DNA from: Myxococcota bacterium
GTDB lineage: Bacteria > Myxococcota_A > UBA9160 > SMWR01
Assembly: GCA_022447545.1 (NCBI GenBank)
Contig: JAKVBI010000024.1
Span: 43,149-107,148, forward strand
DNA length: 64,000 bases
Reading direction: 5' to 3'
The translations under genes and the position numbers were made by a program. The notes under the pieces were generated by a model. It made no database searches. It worked only from the letters and a program-made list of their open reading frames with translations, and was not told where the DNA came from. Position 1 is the first letter of the stretch; every line of letters begins with the position of its first letter. Shown in pieces: positions 56,560 to 64,000 of the stretch.

Positions 56560-58455
56560 TCAGCGATGAATGGGGAAGTCGAATTCCAATCGTGGCGGTC
56601 GATCGATTCCCTCGTCCCGCAATCGCAGTGCGAGGTCGAGGCGCGAGGCGGCTTGAATCAGCCCCAGGTGGCTGAAGGCCTGAGGGAAGTTTCCCAGCGC
56701 CGTTCCCGTCGGAGGATCCACCTCTTCCGCCAACAAACCCAGGTGATTGGCTGATGCGAGGTGATTCGAGAAGACCTCGAGGGCATCGTCGAGGCGCCCG
56801 GCCAACGCCAAGGCTTCGGTCAGCCAGAACCCGCAAAGTACGAAACCACCCTCGTCGGCCCCGATCCCATCCGACGACCGGTATCGCATCAGGAATACGC
56901 CTTCTGCCAGATCGTTCACCACGCGTTTCAGCGTGCGTTGGGCGCGAGGGTCGTCTGGACTCAGAAAGCCGTGGATGGGCATCAGGAGCGACGTCGCGTC
57001 GACTTCACTGCCCCCGTAGTGTCCCGCGAACGTTCCAGATGCGTCGTGGTATCCCTGCTCGATGACCTCACTCTTGATTCGGTCCCGTTCTTCGGCCCAC
57101 ACATCCTGGAAACGATCGCCGCCGAAAAGAGGCGCGATGTGCAATGCTCGATCGAGCGCCATCCACGTCATGATCTTGGAGTGCACGTGGTGTTGCGCTC
57201 CAGTTCGCGGCTCCCAGATTCCGTGGTCGGGGTGGCGTGATTCTTCGATGGCATTGTTCACGAGTTTTCGAATCTGGCGCCAAATACCCAAGCCGAGGGT
57301 TCCGCCAGATTGCTCGTAGAGGTAGGCGGCGTCGACGAGTGGCCCCACGATGTCGTGCTGAATCTGGTCGCGGGCCGCGTTTCCGATCCGAACGGGTCGA
57401 CTGCCCTTATGACCCACGAGGTGCTCGAGTTTGGTCTCCTCCGGGACCTGCTGTCCCTCGATACTGACCATCAGGTCGAGTCTCCCATTCAACTCGACGG
57501 TGTCGCGAACGAACTGGAAGAACCCCAGGGCCTCTGTCGCATAGCCGATGAGATTCATGGCGCGAATTGCCATGGCACTGTCGCGTGTCCATGAGAAGCG
57601 GTAGTCCCAGTTGCGTTCGCCGCCCGGGCAGACGGGAAGGCTCGTGGTCGGTGCCGCGACCATGGCTCCTGTGGGTGCGTATTGAAGGAGCTTGAGAGTG
57701 AGGGCGGAACGCTGAACGTCGTGTCTCCACGGTCCGTCGTATTGGATCTGGCTGGACCAACTCCGCCAGAAACGACGTGTGGACCTCAAGTGATCGAAGG
57801 GCCGGTAGGCGGCGATCCTTTCGGGTCTGCGGGTATTCCACGAAAGCACAGTCCAAAGGCGTTGCCCGCTTCGAAGTTTGACCCGTGCGACGGCTCCACT
57901 CTGAGGGTGGAGCTCGAACTTGACTCCGCTGCCGACGGCCACGGTCATTCGTTCGCCATTGGGACCTTCGGCGATGGCGCCCTCGTCGCAGAGCTCGATT
58001 CGAGTCTCCCCGCGCGCGTAGTCGAAACGCGGATCGAAAAGGATCTCCAACTCCATGGACCCCTCCCGCGCCTCGGTCAACCGGTGGAGTTGGTGGGTGG
58101 TAGATCTCGGATCGCCGTTCCAGGGCATGAAGTCGGTCAGGCACACGACACCTTTCCCCGGATCTCGAAATAGAGTCTGGAGCACGTTCGTGGCATCGTC
58201 ATAGGACTGGAGGCTCTCGAGTCCTCGGTCCACCGGTGAGATCTGGAAGCGTCCTCCCGAATTCGGGTCGAGTAGGGCGGCGAACACGCTAGGCGAGTCG
58301 AAACGCGGCATGCATAGCCAGTCGACGGATCCGTCGATTCCGACCAGTGCGCAGGTATGACCATCTCCAATGACACCGTACTTGTCGCTGTCGAGGGGAC
58401 TTCCGTCAATGGTGAAAGTTCGCGTCAGGCGGCGCGATGCGGTGTAGATATCCAA
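56560..58455 (-). CDS. Glycoside hydrolase family 15 protein (glucoamylase/trehalase-like)
   Basis: The 631-residue protein has the GH15-associated N-terminal beta-sandwich (GDGHTCALVGIDGSVDWLCM, FDSPSVFAALLD) and the (alpha/alpha)6 barrel with WDYRFSWTRDSAMAIRAM, where the Asp-rich WTRD motif lies. It also has WMALDRALHIAPL and the C-terminal FVLCGFWLTEALA. Bacterial members of this type include trehalases and glucoamylases. No signal peptide is seen, so the enzyme is probably cytoplasmic. It follows the GT2 gene on the same strand by 39 bases. Confidence 0.9.
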   Translation of the reverse strand: MDIYTASRRLTRTFTIDGSPLDSDKYGVIGDGHTCALVGIDGSVDWLCMPRFDSPSVFAALLDPNSGGRFQISPVDRGLESLQSYDDATNVLQTLFRDPGKGVVCLTDFMPWNGDPRSTTHQLHRLTEAREGSMELEILFDPRFDYARGETRIELCDEGAIAEGPNGERMTVAVGSGVKFELHPQSGAVARVKLRSGQRLWTVLSWNTRRPERIAAYRPFDHLRSTRRFWRSWSSQIQYDGPWRHDVQRSALTLKLLQYAPTGAMVAAPTTSLPVCPGGERNWDYRFSWTRDSAMAIRAMNLIGYATEALGFFQFVRDTVELNGRLDLMVSIEGQQVPEETKLEHLVGHKGSRPVRIGNAARDQIQHDIVGPLVDAAYLYEQSGGTLGLGIWRQIRKLVNNAIEESRHPDHGIWEPRTGAQHHVHSKIMTWMALDRALHIAPLFGGDRFQDVWAEERDRIKSEVIEQGYHDASGTFAGHYGGSEVDATSLLMPIHGFLSPDDPRAQRTLKRVVNDLAEGVFLMRYRSSDGIGADEGGFVLCGFWLTEALALAGRLDDALEVFSNHLASANHLGLLAEEVDPPTGTALGNFPQAFSHLGLIQAASRLDLALRLRDEGIDRPPRLEFDFPIHR

Positions 58456-58494
58456 GGCCTTCCTCGATTCGCCGTGGTCCGTGAGGGATTCGGC

Positions 58495-59274
58495 TCAGGT
58501 CGCCGAAGGTTTTCTGGGCTCGAGTCGACGTCCTGTTGGCTCGAAGATTGTTGAGCGCACCCAGTTTTTGCGGTGGAGAAATGCCTGAAGCGAGGTGAGC
58601 AATACGCCCAGACCGTACCGCGTGGAGCGGGTGAAGTTGATCGAGGAGGCTTCCTCGAAATAGGCAGCCGGACAGCTGATTTCTCCGATCTCGAAACCCG
58701 CGAGCAGGATTTGCGCCAGCATCTGGTTGTCGAACACGAAATCGTCGGAATTCTCCAGGAGTGCCAGCGACTCGAGTACAGGTCTCGAGAAGGCGCGGTA
58801 TCCGGTGTGATACTCCGACAGCTTCGCCCCGCAGAGCAGGTTCTGAATGGCGGTCAGTCCACGGTTCGCGACGTACTTGTAGAGGGGCATGCCGCCGGAT
58901 AGTGCGCGTCCGCCGAGAACTCGGGATCCGAGGACGGCATCGAAGGGTCCGTCGGTGATCAGGCCGATGATCGCGGGAAGCAATTTCGGCGTGTACTGGT
59001 AATCGGGATGGAGCATGACCACTACGTCGGCGCCCAGGTGCAGGGCCTCGGTGTAACAGGTCTTCTGATTGCCCCCGTATCCGCGGTTGGTCTGGTGGAC
59101 GAGTGTATGGAGACCGAGTCTGCGGGCGATCTCGACGGTTTCGTCGGAACTCGCGTCGTCCGTGACCACGACCTCATCCACCAGATCTAGGGGGATTTCC
59201 CGGTAGGTCTTCTCGATGGTCTTGGCGGCGTTGTACGCGGGCATCACCACCACGATTTTTTGCCCGTGGAACAC
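58495..59274 (-). CDS. Family 2 glycosyltransferase (polyprenyl-phosphate mannosyl/glucosyl type)
   Basis: The 259-residue GT-A enzyme has VVVMPAYNAAKTIEKTY, VVTDDASSDETVEIARR with the D-D motif, GNQKTCYTEALHLGADVVVM and a DxD-like HPDYQYTPKLL, then GSRVLGGRALSGGMPLYKYV and EYHTGYRAFSRPVLE. These resemble dolichol/undecaprenyl-phosphate sugar transferases (DPM1-like). No membrane helix is obvious. It lies 39 bases before the GH15 gene, suggesting a joint role in carbohydrate metabolism. Confidence 0.88.
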   Translation of the reverse strand: MFHGQKIVVVMPAYNAAKTIEKTYREIPLDLVDEVVVTDDASSDETVEIARRLGLHTLVHQTNRGYGGNQKTCYTEALHLGADVVVMLHPDYQYTPKLLPAIIGLITDGPFDAVLGSRVLGGRALSGGMPLYKYVANRGLTAIQNLLCGAKLSEYHTGYRAFSRPVLESLALLENSDDFVFDNQMLAQILLAGFEIGEISCPAAYFEEASSINFTRSTRYGLGVLLTSLQAFLHRKNWVRSTIFEPTGRRLEPRKPSAT

Positions 59275-59327
59275 GGTGGATGGTCCCCCCTTTTACATGT
59301 CACTATAGAACCGTCACTGAGTGTCTG

Positions 59328-59410
59328 GCCCGGGTGGCGGAATTGGTAGACGCGGGCGACTTAAAATCGCCTGGCCCATGGTCGTGCAGGTTCGAGCCCT
59401 GCCCCGGGCA
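59328..59410 (+). tRNA. tRNA-Leu(TAA)
   Basis: Acceptor GCCCGGG pairs with CCCGGGC. The anticodon stem GGCGA/TCGCC carries loop CTTAAAA with anticodon TAA. A long variable arm (GGCCCATGGTCG region) is present, as expected for Leu. The T-arm is GCAGG-TTCGAGC-CCTGC. After the discriminator A the DNA reads CCC, so CCA is not encoded. Confidence 0.95.
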
Positions 59411-59546
59411 CCCAATGGGTGCGAGATGGCTCTGCTCCAGTGCACTCGTCGAGAGAAGGCGATCAGAACCGCGACGTACTCGTTGAGACTGCAGGGTCAT
59501 AGATTGGCACGGCGTGCCCAGTCGCGGGACTGCGCCCAACTCGGTT

Positions 59547-59900
59547 TTACAGCGCGGCAGATCCTTCTCCGTCACCCAGTTTGGAGGACGCGATGACATC
59601 GCGCAGATCATCCGTTGCCAGAAGCTCCTCGAGGGCATCCCGGTCGAGAAGTGTTGTGCGGTGGTACCCGAGTTCTGGAAGCTCCAGCTCGAGGCGGTAG
59701 ATCTCTCGTGGACTCCAAAAGATTTGCCGGATCCGAAGATTGTCACCGCCTCCACCCTCGATGATTTCGGAGCGAAGGGAGTCGAGCAGGCGTTGCAGCT
59801 TGTAGTCGCCGAGGGGGAGCGGGTCCAGCCCCGCATCGACGACTCCTGGGATCCGTGCCGTCCGACGGTGCGCGATTTTGTACGCTCCGGGAGCCTTCAT
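59547..59900 (-). CDS. Uncharacterised conserved-looking protein downstream of the PilZ gene
   Basis: The 117-residue frame contains LPLGDYKLQRLLDSLRSEII, IRQIFWSPREIYRLELELPE and LGYHRTTLLDRDALEELL, which has the composition of a real soluble protein rather than a shadow. I do not recognise the family. ATG 59900 is used; TTG 59939 is also possible. Its first 158 bases overlap the C-terminal frame of the PilZ gene on the same strand, and the tail of that frame looks non-coding, so this gene is probably the genuine one there. Confidence 0.6.
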   Translation of the reverse strand: MKAPGAYKIAHRRTARIPGVVDAGLDPLPLGDYKLQRLLDSLRSEIIEGGGGDNLRIRQIFWSPREIYRLELELPELGYHRTTLLDRDALEELLATDDLRDVIASSKLGDGEGSAAL

Positions 59901-60378
59901 GCAGTTGAGAGGATACTCGGCGAGCGCGCTTGCCTTCAACTTGCATCGAATCCCTGCTTCGTGCTAGTGGCGTCTGGTTCATCGTGGAATGGGCGATTTC
60001 GATGAATGAGTTCAGGGCGTCGAATTCGGCCGGTGCCCCTCCGATGAACTCGATCCCGGTTCCACGGGTTCGTTCGGCCTCGCCGGGGCTCCCCACGTCT
60101 TGCGACCAGGCGACGCGGCCGATGACTTCGATGGGGCGCCCCATGGGAATGCGTATCTCCATCAGGACCTTTCGTCCTGGCGGCAGGGGCTCGGAGCCGA
60201 GAAGGAACAAACCACCGCGGGACACATTTTCGCACCACTCGCGCGTTGCGGGGAACGAGGACCGCGCATGTTCGTCTTGGCGCTCCGGCGCGATGCTGGA
60301 AACCCGGACATCGAAACTCGACTCCACCCGAGCGTGCCGCCGGCGGTTCAAAGGTTTGGTGTCGGACATGCGATTCAT
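59743..60378 (-). CDS. PilZ domain protein
   Basis: The 211-residue frame begins with a PilZ domain (residues 10-135): RRRHARVESSFDVRV, the ENVSRGGLFLLGSE motif and VIGRVAWSQ, ending in TGIEFIGG. The R-x-x-x-R and [DN]-x-S-x-G-G elements that bind cyclic-di-GMP are present (RRRHAR and NVSRGG). PilZ proteins respond to cyclic-di-GMP in motility or exopolysaccharide control. Residues after about 140 are Arg/Pro/Ser-rich and overlap the next gene in another frame, which suggests the original stop has been lost. Confidence 0.8.
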   Translation of the reverse strand: MNRMSDTKPLNRRRHARVESSFDVRVSSIAPERQDEHARSSFPATREWCENVSRGGLFLLGSEPLPPGRKVLMEIRIPMGRPIEVIGRVAWSQDVGSPGEAERTRGTGIEFIGGAPAEFDALNSFIEIAHSTMNQTPLARSRDSMQVEGKRARRVSSQLHEGSRSVQNRAPSDGTDPRSRRCGAGPAPPRRLQAATPARLPSLRNHRGWRR

Positions 60379-60678
60379 CCTCAGCGCAGTTCATCGGCAA
60401 TTCAGGGGCAGCGCCTTGAGCGAGTCCGGGAACGCAGACCTCGGAGCGCGCTGGACCGAACCCGGCCCATGGCATGCATCCCTCCGTGACGAGAGGTTGC
60501 TTGTCCAGGGGCTGCCTTACGCCCTCGGGCGCCTCGAAGAATGAGGAAGAGCTCTGAATTCCCAAGCTGGGGTCAAAATACCGCGCTTCGGGTTGAGTTG
60601 ATCCGGGGCGGAACCGGCTCGGCGGCATCTCCACCAATCGCCGAATCCCCGGCCGAGGGTTCCCGCTACCATGCCCCC
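60379..60678. other. Divergent gap between PilZ gene and pyrF
   Basis: These 300 bases hold no gene supported by motif or ribosome-binding site. Promoters for the PilZ gene (leftward) and pyrF (rightward) must lie here, but no strong -35/-10 pair stands out. Confidence 0.35.
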
Positions 60679-61416
60679 ATGCGTGGATTCGAAGCCCCCA
60701 AAGACCGTCTGGCCATCGCTTTGGACGTGCCCGATCTGCATTCCGAGCGGGCCTTGTTGGATCGGCTGGGTGGCGTTGCAGGTTGGCACAAGGTGGGGCT
60801 CGAGCTGTTCTCCGCAGCGGGCCCCGCGGCGGTAGAAATGGCCGGAGCCGATGCTCGTGTGTTCCTGGATCTCAAATTCCACGACATTCCGAATACCGTG
60901 GCGGGTGCCGTCGCCTCCGCGACTCGTGCCGGGGTGTCGATGCTAACGCTCCATGCTGGCGGTGGACGGGACATGTTGTGCGCAGCCCGGGATGCGGCCG
61001 AGAGTGCTGCCGCTGCAGCAGGGGTCGAACGACCGCGACTGGTTGCGGTCACGGTTCTGACGAGTCTCTCGGAAGCCGCGCTACATGAGGTGGGTGTCGC
61101 AACCCACGGCGTGGCCGAGCAGGTGGAAAGGCTCGCCTCGTTGGTCGCCGACTCTGGTCTGGATGGCGTTGTGGCGTCGGCCCTGGAGGTGAGAGGAGTC
61201 CGTAAACGTATTGGCCCCGAACGATGCATTGTGACCCCTGGGATCCGCCCGGCGCATACCCGAGTCGACGACCAGGTCAGAGTGGCCAGTCCTAGCGAAG
61301 CGATTGCATCGGGGGCCGACCTGCTGGTGGTGGGGAGGCCTGTGCGGGGTGATTCTGACCCGGCGCAGGCGGCCAGGAAGCTGATCGCAGATATCGAACA
61401 CGCCATTGCCGGATAG
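60679..61416 (+). CDS. pyrF: Orotidine 5'-phosphate decarboxylase
   Basis: PyrF converts OMP to UMP in pyrimidine synthesis. The 245-residue protein has the TIM-barrel motifs RLAIALDVPD, WHKVGLELFSAAG, the catalytic FLDLKFHDIPNTVAGAV (D-x-K-x-x-D), VTPGIRP and VVGRPVRGDSDPAQAA. ATG 60679 begins MRGFEAPKDRLAIAL. The frame extends further upstream, but those 46 residues have no family match. It overlaps rlmB by 11 bases. Confidence 0.95.
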   Translation: MRGFEAPKDRLAIALDVPDLHSERALLDRLGGVAGWHKVGLELFSAAGPAAVEMAGADARVFLDLKFHDIPNTVAGAVASATRAGVSMLTLHAGGGRDMLCAARDAAESAAAAAGVERPRLVAVTVLTSLSEAALHEVGVATHGVAEQVERLASLVADSGLDGVVASALEVRGVRKRIGPERCIVTPGIRPAHTRVDDQVRVASPSEAIASGADLLVVGRPVRGDSDPAQAARKLIADIEHAIAG

Positions 61417-62284
61417 GCGCCGGCCCAGAGGAGCGTCGGGGACGCGGCCGGGGCAGGGCGCGAGCCGTCCCCGGGGGAGCCGCCAGAGGGATCGGCGTCC
61501 TGATTCCATGGCTCCGACGGGGGAGGGGCCGAGCGAGTGGCTTCACGGTATTCATGCTGTTCGTGCGGCCCTCAAGGCTCGTCGTCGGCGGCTCTGGCGA
61601 CTACGGGTGGGAAGGAGGGCTACGAGCCCCGAGATCGAAGAGTTGGTCGAGGCGGCACGCGCTCAGGGGCTCGCCATCGAGGAGGTCGCTGCGGGGGCTC
61701 TGGGCGAGGGGCTGGAGACCGGCACCAACCCCCAAGGCGTTGCGCTCCAGGCCGGACCCGTACCCGAATTCCAACTCAATGAGCTGTTGGCCACGCTCCA
61801 GGGGGCGTCTCGTCACACCTTGGTAGCTCTAGACGGGGTGGAAGACCCTCGTAATGTCGGCGCGATCCTGCGGGTTGCCGATGCCGCAGGGGTAGCCGGC
61901 ATCCTGCTCACCCGGCGGCATGCCCCCCCCCTGACGCCCGCAGTGGCACGTTCCAGCGCGGGTGCCGTGGAGCGGGTCCCTGTGGCCCGGGTTCCGAACC
62001 TGGTACGAGCCCTCAAGCAACTCAAGCAATCCAATTTCTGGATATTCGGAGCGGTTCCCCGCGGGGGTGAGGGCCTTTATGCTCTATCCGACCGAACCCT
62101 GGATGGCGATCGGGTGCTTGTTCTGGGGGCCGAAGGCCCAGGCATGCGGCCCGCGGTAGAGGGCGAGGTGGACCACCGGGTCCAGATCCCTCTCCGGGGT
62201 GAAGTGATGTCGCTGAATGTCTCGACCGCCGCAGCGGTTTGTCTTTTCGAATTTCTGCGACGCGACCACTTGGCGAAATCATGA
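61406..62284 (+). CDS. rlmB: 23S rRNA (guanosine(2251)-2'-O)-methyltransferase RlmB-like SpoU protein
   Basis: The 292-residue protein has an N-terminal substrate-binding domain (EWLHGIHAVRAALKA) and a SPOUT (trefoil-knot) methyltransferase domain. The three SpoU motifs are present: VEDPRNVGAILRVADA, VLVLGAEGPGMRP and IPLRGEVMSLNVSTAAAV. It should methylate 2'-O of a ribose in 23S rRNA or tRNA. TTG 61406 includes a basic tail of 34 residues; ATG 61508 would give a shorter form that keeps the fold. Confidence 0.9.
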   Translation: MPDRRRPRGASGTRPGQGASRPRGSRQRDRRPDSMAPTGEGPSEWLHGIHAVRAALKARRRRLWRLRVGRRATSPEIEELVEAARAQGLAIEEVAAGALGEGLETGTNPQGVALQAGPVPEFQLNELLATLQGASRHTLVALDGVEDPRNVGAILRVADAAGVAGILLTRRHAPPLTPAVARSSAGAVERVPVARVPNLVRALKQLKQSNFWIFGAVPRGGEGLYALSDRTLDGDRVLVLGAEGPGMRPAVEGEVDHRVQIPLRGEVMSLNVSTAAAVCLFEFLRRDHLAKS

Positions 62285-62337
62285 AGAATTCCCTATACAT
62301 TCCCGCTAAATCTTCCGGACCAAGGTGCTGGATGCAG

Positions 62338-62360
62338 GGGGCTCGTACGCTCCGAGCCCC
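62338..62360 (+). terminator. Hairpin after rlmB
   Basis: GGGGCTCG (62338-62345) pairs perfectly with CGAGCCCC (62353-62360) around a seven-base loop, 54 bases after the rlmB stop. No T-run follows, so termination would be partial or Rho-dependent. Confidence 0.4.
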
Positions 62361-62433
62361 ATCGACCCTGGCTCGGCCAATTAACTGAACCGACTGGAAA
62401 GAAGAAGTTCGTTTCCCCCAATGGACTCCGCGG

Positions 62434-62509
62434 GCTGGCGTAGCTCAATGGGTAGAGCAGCTGATTTGTAATCAGCAGGTTGCGGGTTCGAGTCCCATCG
62501 CCAGCTCCA
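62434..62509 (+). tRNA. tRNA-Thr(TGT)
   Basis: Acceptor GCTGGCG pairs with CGCCAGC. The anticodon arm CTGAT-TTGTAAT-CAG holds anticodon TGT. The T-arm is GCGGG-TTCGAGT-CCCAT (one imperfect pair). TCCA is encoded. It is the first tRNA of a four-tRNA run before tuf. Confidence 0.97.
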
Positions 62510-62943
62510 GGGCCCCAGGGCCGAGTCGACGGCGATCACTGGCGAGAAGGAAAGGTCGACAATCCATCGAGGTGAGACTCGATGGGCTCGAAACATAGAA
62601 AACAACGATGAAGAACTCGGTGGAGACCCGGTGGGGGTCGACCCCCCACTATTGGGTCGAGGCCGAACTGCAATCCGACTGTTTGGCTTTGATCCGCGTG
62701 AAACACCGCTTTGCGTCATCAAGAGTCGTCGTGTCGGATGCCAGTGCAGGGGATCGAGACTCTCGTCGACGAACGGCAAGTCTCTACAAGGTGGATAGGA
62801 GGGATCGAGACAGTCGAACGGATGACTTCCTGGAAGGGGCGGATCGCGCGCAGGGTCACTTTCAGGGCGCCCGACAGGGAGATGGTGTTCGATTCGGCTG
62901 GCGAGTTCGTTTGCGAGAGACCAAGGTTGCGAGCATCGCAAGC
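62510..62943 (+). other. Long spacer inside the tRNA-tuf cluster
   Basis: These 434 bases between tRNA-Thr(TGT) and tRNA-Tyr hold no convincing gene; the open frame that spans them also runs through tRNA-Tyr. A 14-base palindrome GGGGGTCGACCCCC at 62633-62646 could form a tight hairpin. The spacer is far longer than the few bases usual in this operon. Confidence 0.45.
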
Positions 62944-63029
62944 GGAGAGGTACCGAAGCGGCCAAACGGGGCAGACTGTAAATCTGCTGGATCATTCCTT
63001 CGGAGGTTCGAATCCTCCCCTCTCCACCA
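62944..63029 (+). tRNA. tRNA-Tyr(GTA)
   Basis: Acceptor GGAGAGG pairs with CCTCTCC. The anticodon arm GCAGA-CTGTAAA-TCTGC gives anticodon GTA. A class II variable arm (GGATCATTCCTTC region) is present. The T-arm is GGAGG-TTCGAAT-CCTCC. ACCA is encoded. Length 86 bases. Confidence 0.97.
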
Positions 63030-63124
63030 CGATGCTGATAAGCGAGCCGGTAGTCGAGCAGGAATTTGAGCCGGAAACCGGGCAGGAAATTGAAAAGGTC
63101 GAGAAATCACGGGGCTTTGGGAGC

Positions 63125-63201
63125 GCGGGAATAGCTCAGTTGGCTAGAGCACGAGCCTTCCAAGCTCGGGGTCGCGGGTTCGAGTCCCGTTTCCCGCTCC
63201 A
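63125..63201 (+). tRNA. tRNA-Gly(TCC)
   Basis: Acceptor GCGGGAA pairs with TTCCCGC. The anticodon arm CGAGC-CTTCCAA-GCTCG gives anticodon TCC. The T-arm is GCGGG-TTCGAGT-CCCGT. TCCA is encoded. Confidence 0.97.
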
Positions 63202-63312
63202 CCCCTGGGACGAAAAAAACCGCACGAGGTGCGTTGGACGAGCAAGGACAGTGGAGGTCGAGAGAACAGAGCGGTCGCACGAGCGACCGGTTTCAAGGCC
63301 TCGAGGAGAAAG

Positions 63313-63385
<73 letters not shown>

Positions 63386-63587
63386 CCGCGTCATGAAGAA
63401 ACGGGGATTTTGACAGTTGGGGATTCTTGGACGGGCGAAGGAAATGAGTCGGTAGTCGAAAGAACGAGTGGGAGGTATTCCGAGGCACCGGGTCTCGCCG
63501 AATCGGGCGATTCGGGCCAAGCGGATACCGGCCAACGGTAATGAGACTCAACGTTCCTGGAAGAGCAAACGGAGATGGAGAGAGGGC

Positions 63588-64000
63588 ATGGCCAAGGAGA
63601 AGTTCGAGCGGACTAAGCCCCACGTGAACGTGGGGACAATCGGGCACGTCGATCACGGCAAGACGACTTTGACGGCGGCGATCACCCAGCATCAGGCGTC
63701 GAAGAGCCTGGCTGACTTCACTCCTTTCGACGAGATCGACAAGGCGCCGGAGGAGCGGGAGCGGGGGATCACGATTGCGACGGCTCACGTCGAATACGAG
63801 TCGAACGATCGTCACTACGCTCACGTGGATTGTCCGGGTCACGCGGACTACGTGAAGAACATGATCACCGGTGCGGCCCAGATGGACGGCGCAATCCTTG
63901 TGGTGAGCGCCGCGGACGGTCCGATGCCTCAGACGCGTGAGCACGTGTTGCTGGCGCGTCAGGTGAACGTTCCCCACATCGTGGTGCTCATGAACAAGGT
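63588..64000 (+). CDS. tuf: Elongation factor Tu, N-terminal part (3' truncated by window)
   Basis: EF-Tu delivers aminoacyl-tRNA to the ribosome in a GTP-dependent manner. The visible 137 residues hold the G1 loop GHVDHGKT, the switch I segment [11 protein letters not shown]3 DCPGHADY and the start of G4 (VVLMNK). Helical motif [17 protein letters not shown] is intact. ATG 63588 follows a GGAGAGAGG ribosome-binding site. It is preceded by tRNA-Thr(GGT), the same context as E. coli tufB. Domains 2 and 3 lie outside the window. Confidence 0.98.
   Translation, partial: MAKEKFERTKPHVNVGTIGHVDHGKTTLTAAITQHQASKSLADFTPFDEIDKAPEERERGITIATAHVEYESNDRHYAHVDCPGHADYVKNMITGAAQMDGAILVVSAADGPMPQTREHVLLARQVNVPHIVVLMNK

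Noticed and set aside
62608-63069. Open frame of 153 residues between tRNA genes
   Set aside because: It runs through tRNA-Tyr and has Arg/Asp/Ser-rich shadow composition.

Overview
The window is a GC-rich, gene-dense stretch of a bacterial chromosome from a Gram-negative organism. It encodes outer-membrane beta-barrels, lipoproteins, an exosortase/PEP-CTERM pair, phosphatidylcholine synthase and oxygen-dependent heme enzymes. The order nusA-infB-DUF503-rbfA-truB-rpsO-pnp, the split FGAM synthase (PurS/PurQ/short PurL) and a ferrochelatase with an internal cysteine cluster suggest a deltaproteobacterial-type lineage (Myxococcota/Desulfobacterota and relatives). No rRNA gene is present, so this placement is an inference. 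Non-ATG starts (GTG, TTG) are common and often overlap the upstream stop codon.

Layout. 1-9.3 kb: translation and RNA-processing operon (3' end of nusA, infB, DUF503, rbfA, truB, rpsO, pnp), then dut and cdsA. 9.3-26.1 kb: purine genes. purB-purS are separated from purQ-purL-purF by about 8.5 kb that holds a membrane glycosyltransferase, a DUF885 lipoprotein, class I fumarase, a deleted and frameshifted purC remnant, a sulfatase-like lipoprotein and a TolB-like lipoprotein. A glutamine synthetase-family gene and an SDR follow purF. 26.1-30.8 kb: nadB, a lytic transglycosylase, pgsA, a nucleotide-sugar dehydrogenase and tRNA-Gly(GCC). 31.1-35.6 kb: a beta-barrel protein, then an exosortase-EpsI fusion, a consensus sigma-54 promoter, a small secreted calcium-binding (TSP3/dockerin-like) protein and a PEP-CTERM protein closed by a strong terminator. 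35.6-45.4 kb: lipase-maturation-factor-like protein, glutathione reductase, DUF547, an alpha/beta hydrolase, a FemAB/GNAT-like protein, clpS-clpA and ispH. 45.5-49.8 kb: hemE-hemY, hemH and phosphatidylcholine synthase. 49.9-55.5 kb: nuoB, a lipoyl E2, lipB, nuoI, nuoC, nuoD and a DUF1285-like gene. 55.7-62.3 kb: tRNA-Cys, a beta-barrel protein, GH15, GT2, tRNA-Leu, a PilZ protein, pyrF and rlmB. 62.4-64.0 kb: tRNA-Thr(TGT)-Tyr(GTA)-Gly(TCC)-Thr(GGT)-tuf, the same order as the E. coli thrU-tyrU-glyT-thrT-tufB operon; tuf runs off the window.

Most interesting points: (1) a nuoB/nuoI/nuoC/nuoD module that keeps its Fe-S ligands while NuoD has lost both residues that hold the quinone headgroup; (2) an exosortase locus with a sigma-54 promoter, a long intergenic hairpin and three helically phased direct repeats ahead of the PEP-CTERM gene; (3) a purC remnant inside a ruptured purine cluster; (4) a nested stem-loop upstream of pnp resembling the RNase III-controlled pnp leader; (5) a sulfatase-fold protein without a formylglycine residue; (6) a cysteine-cluster ferrochelatase.
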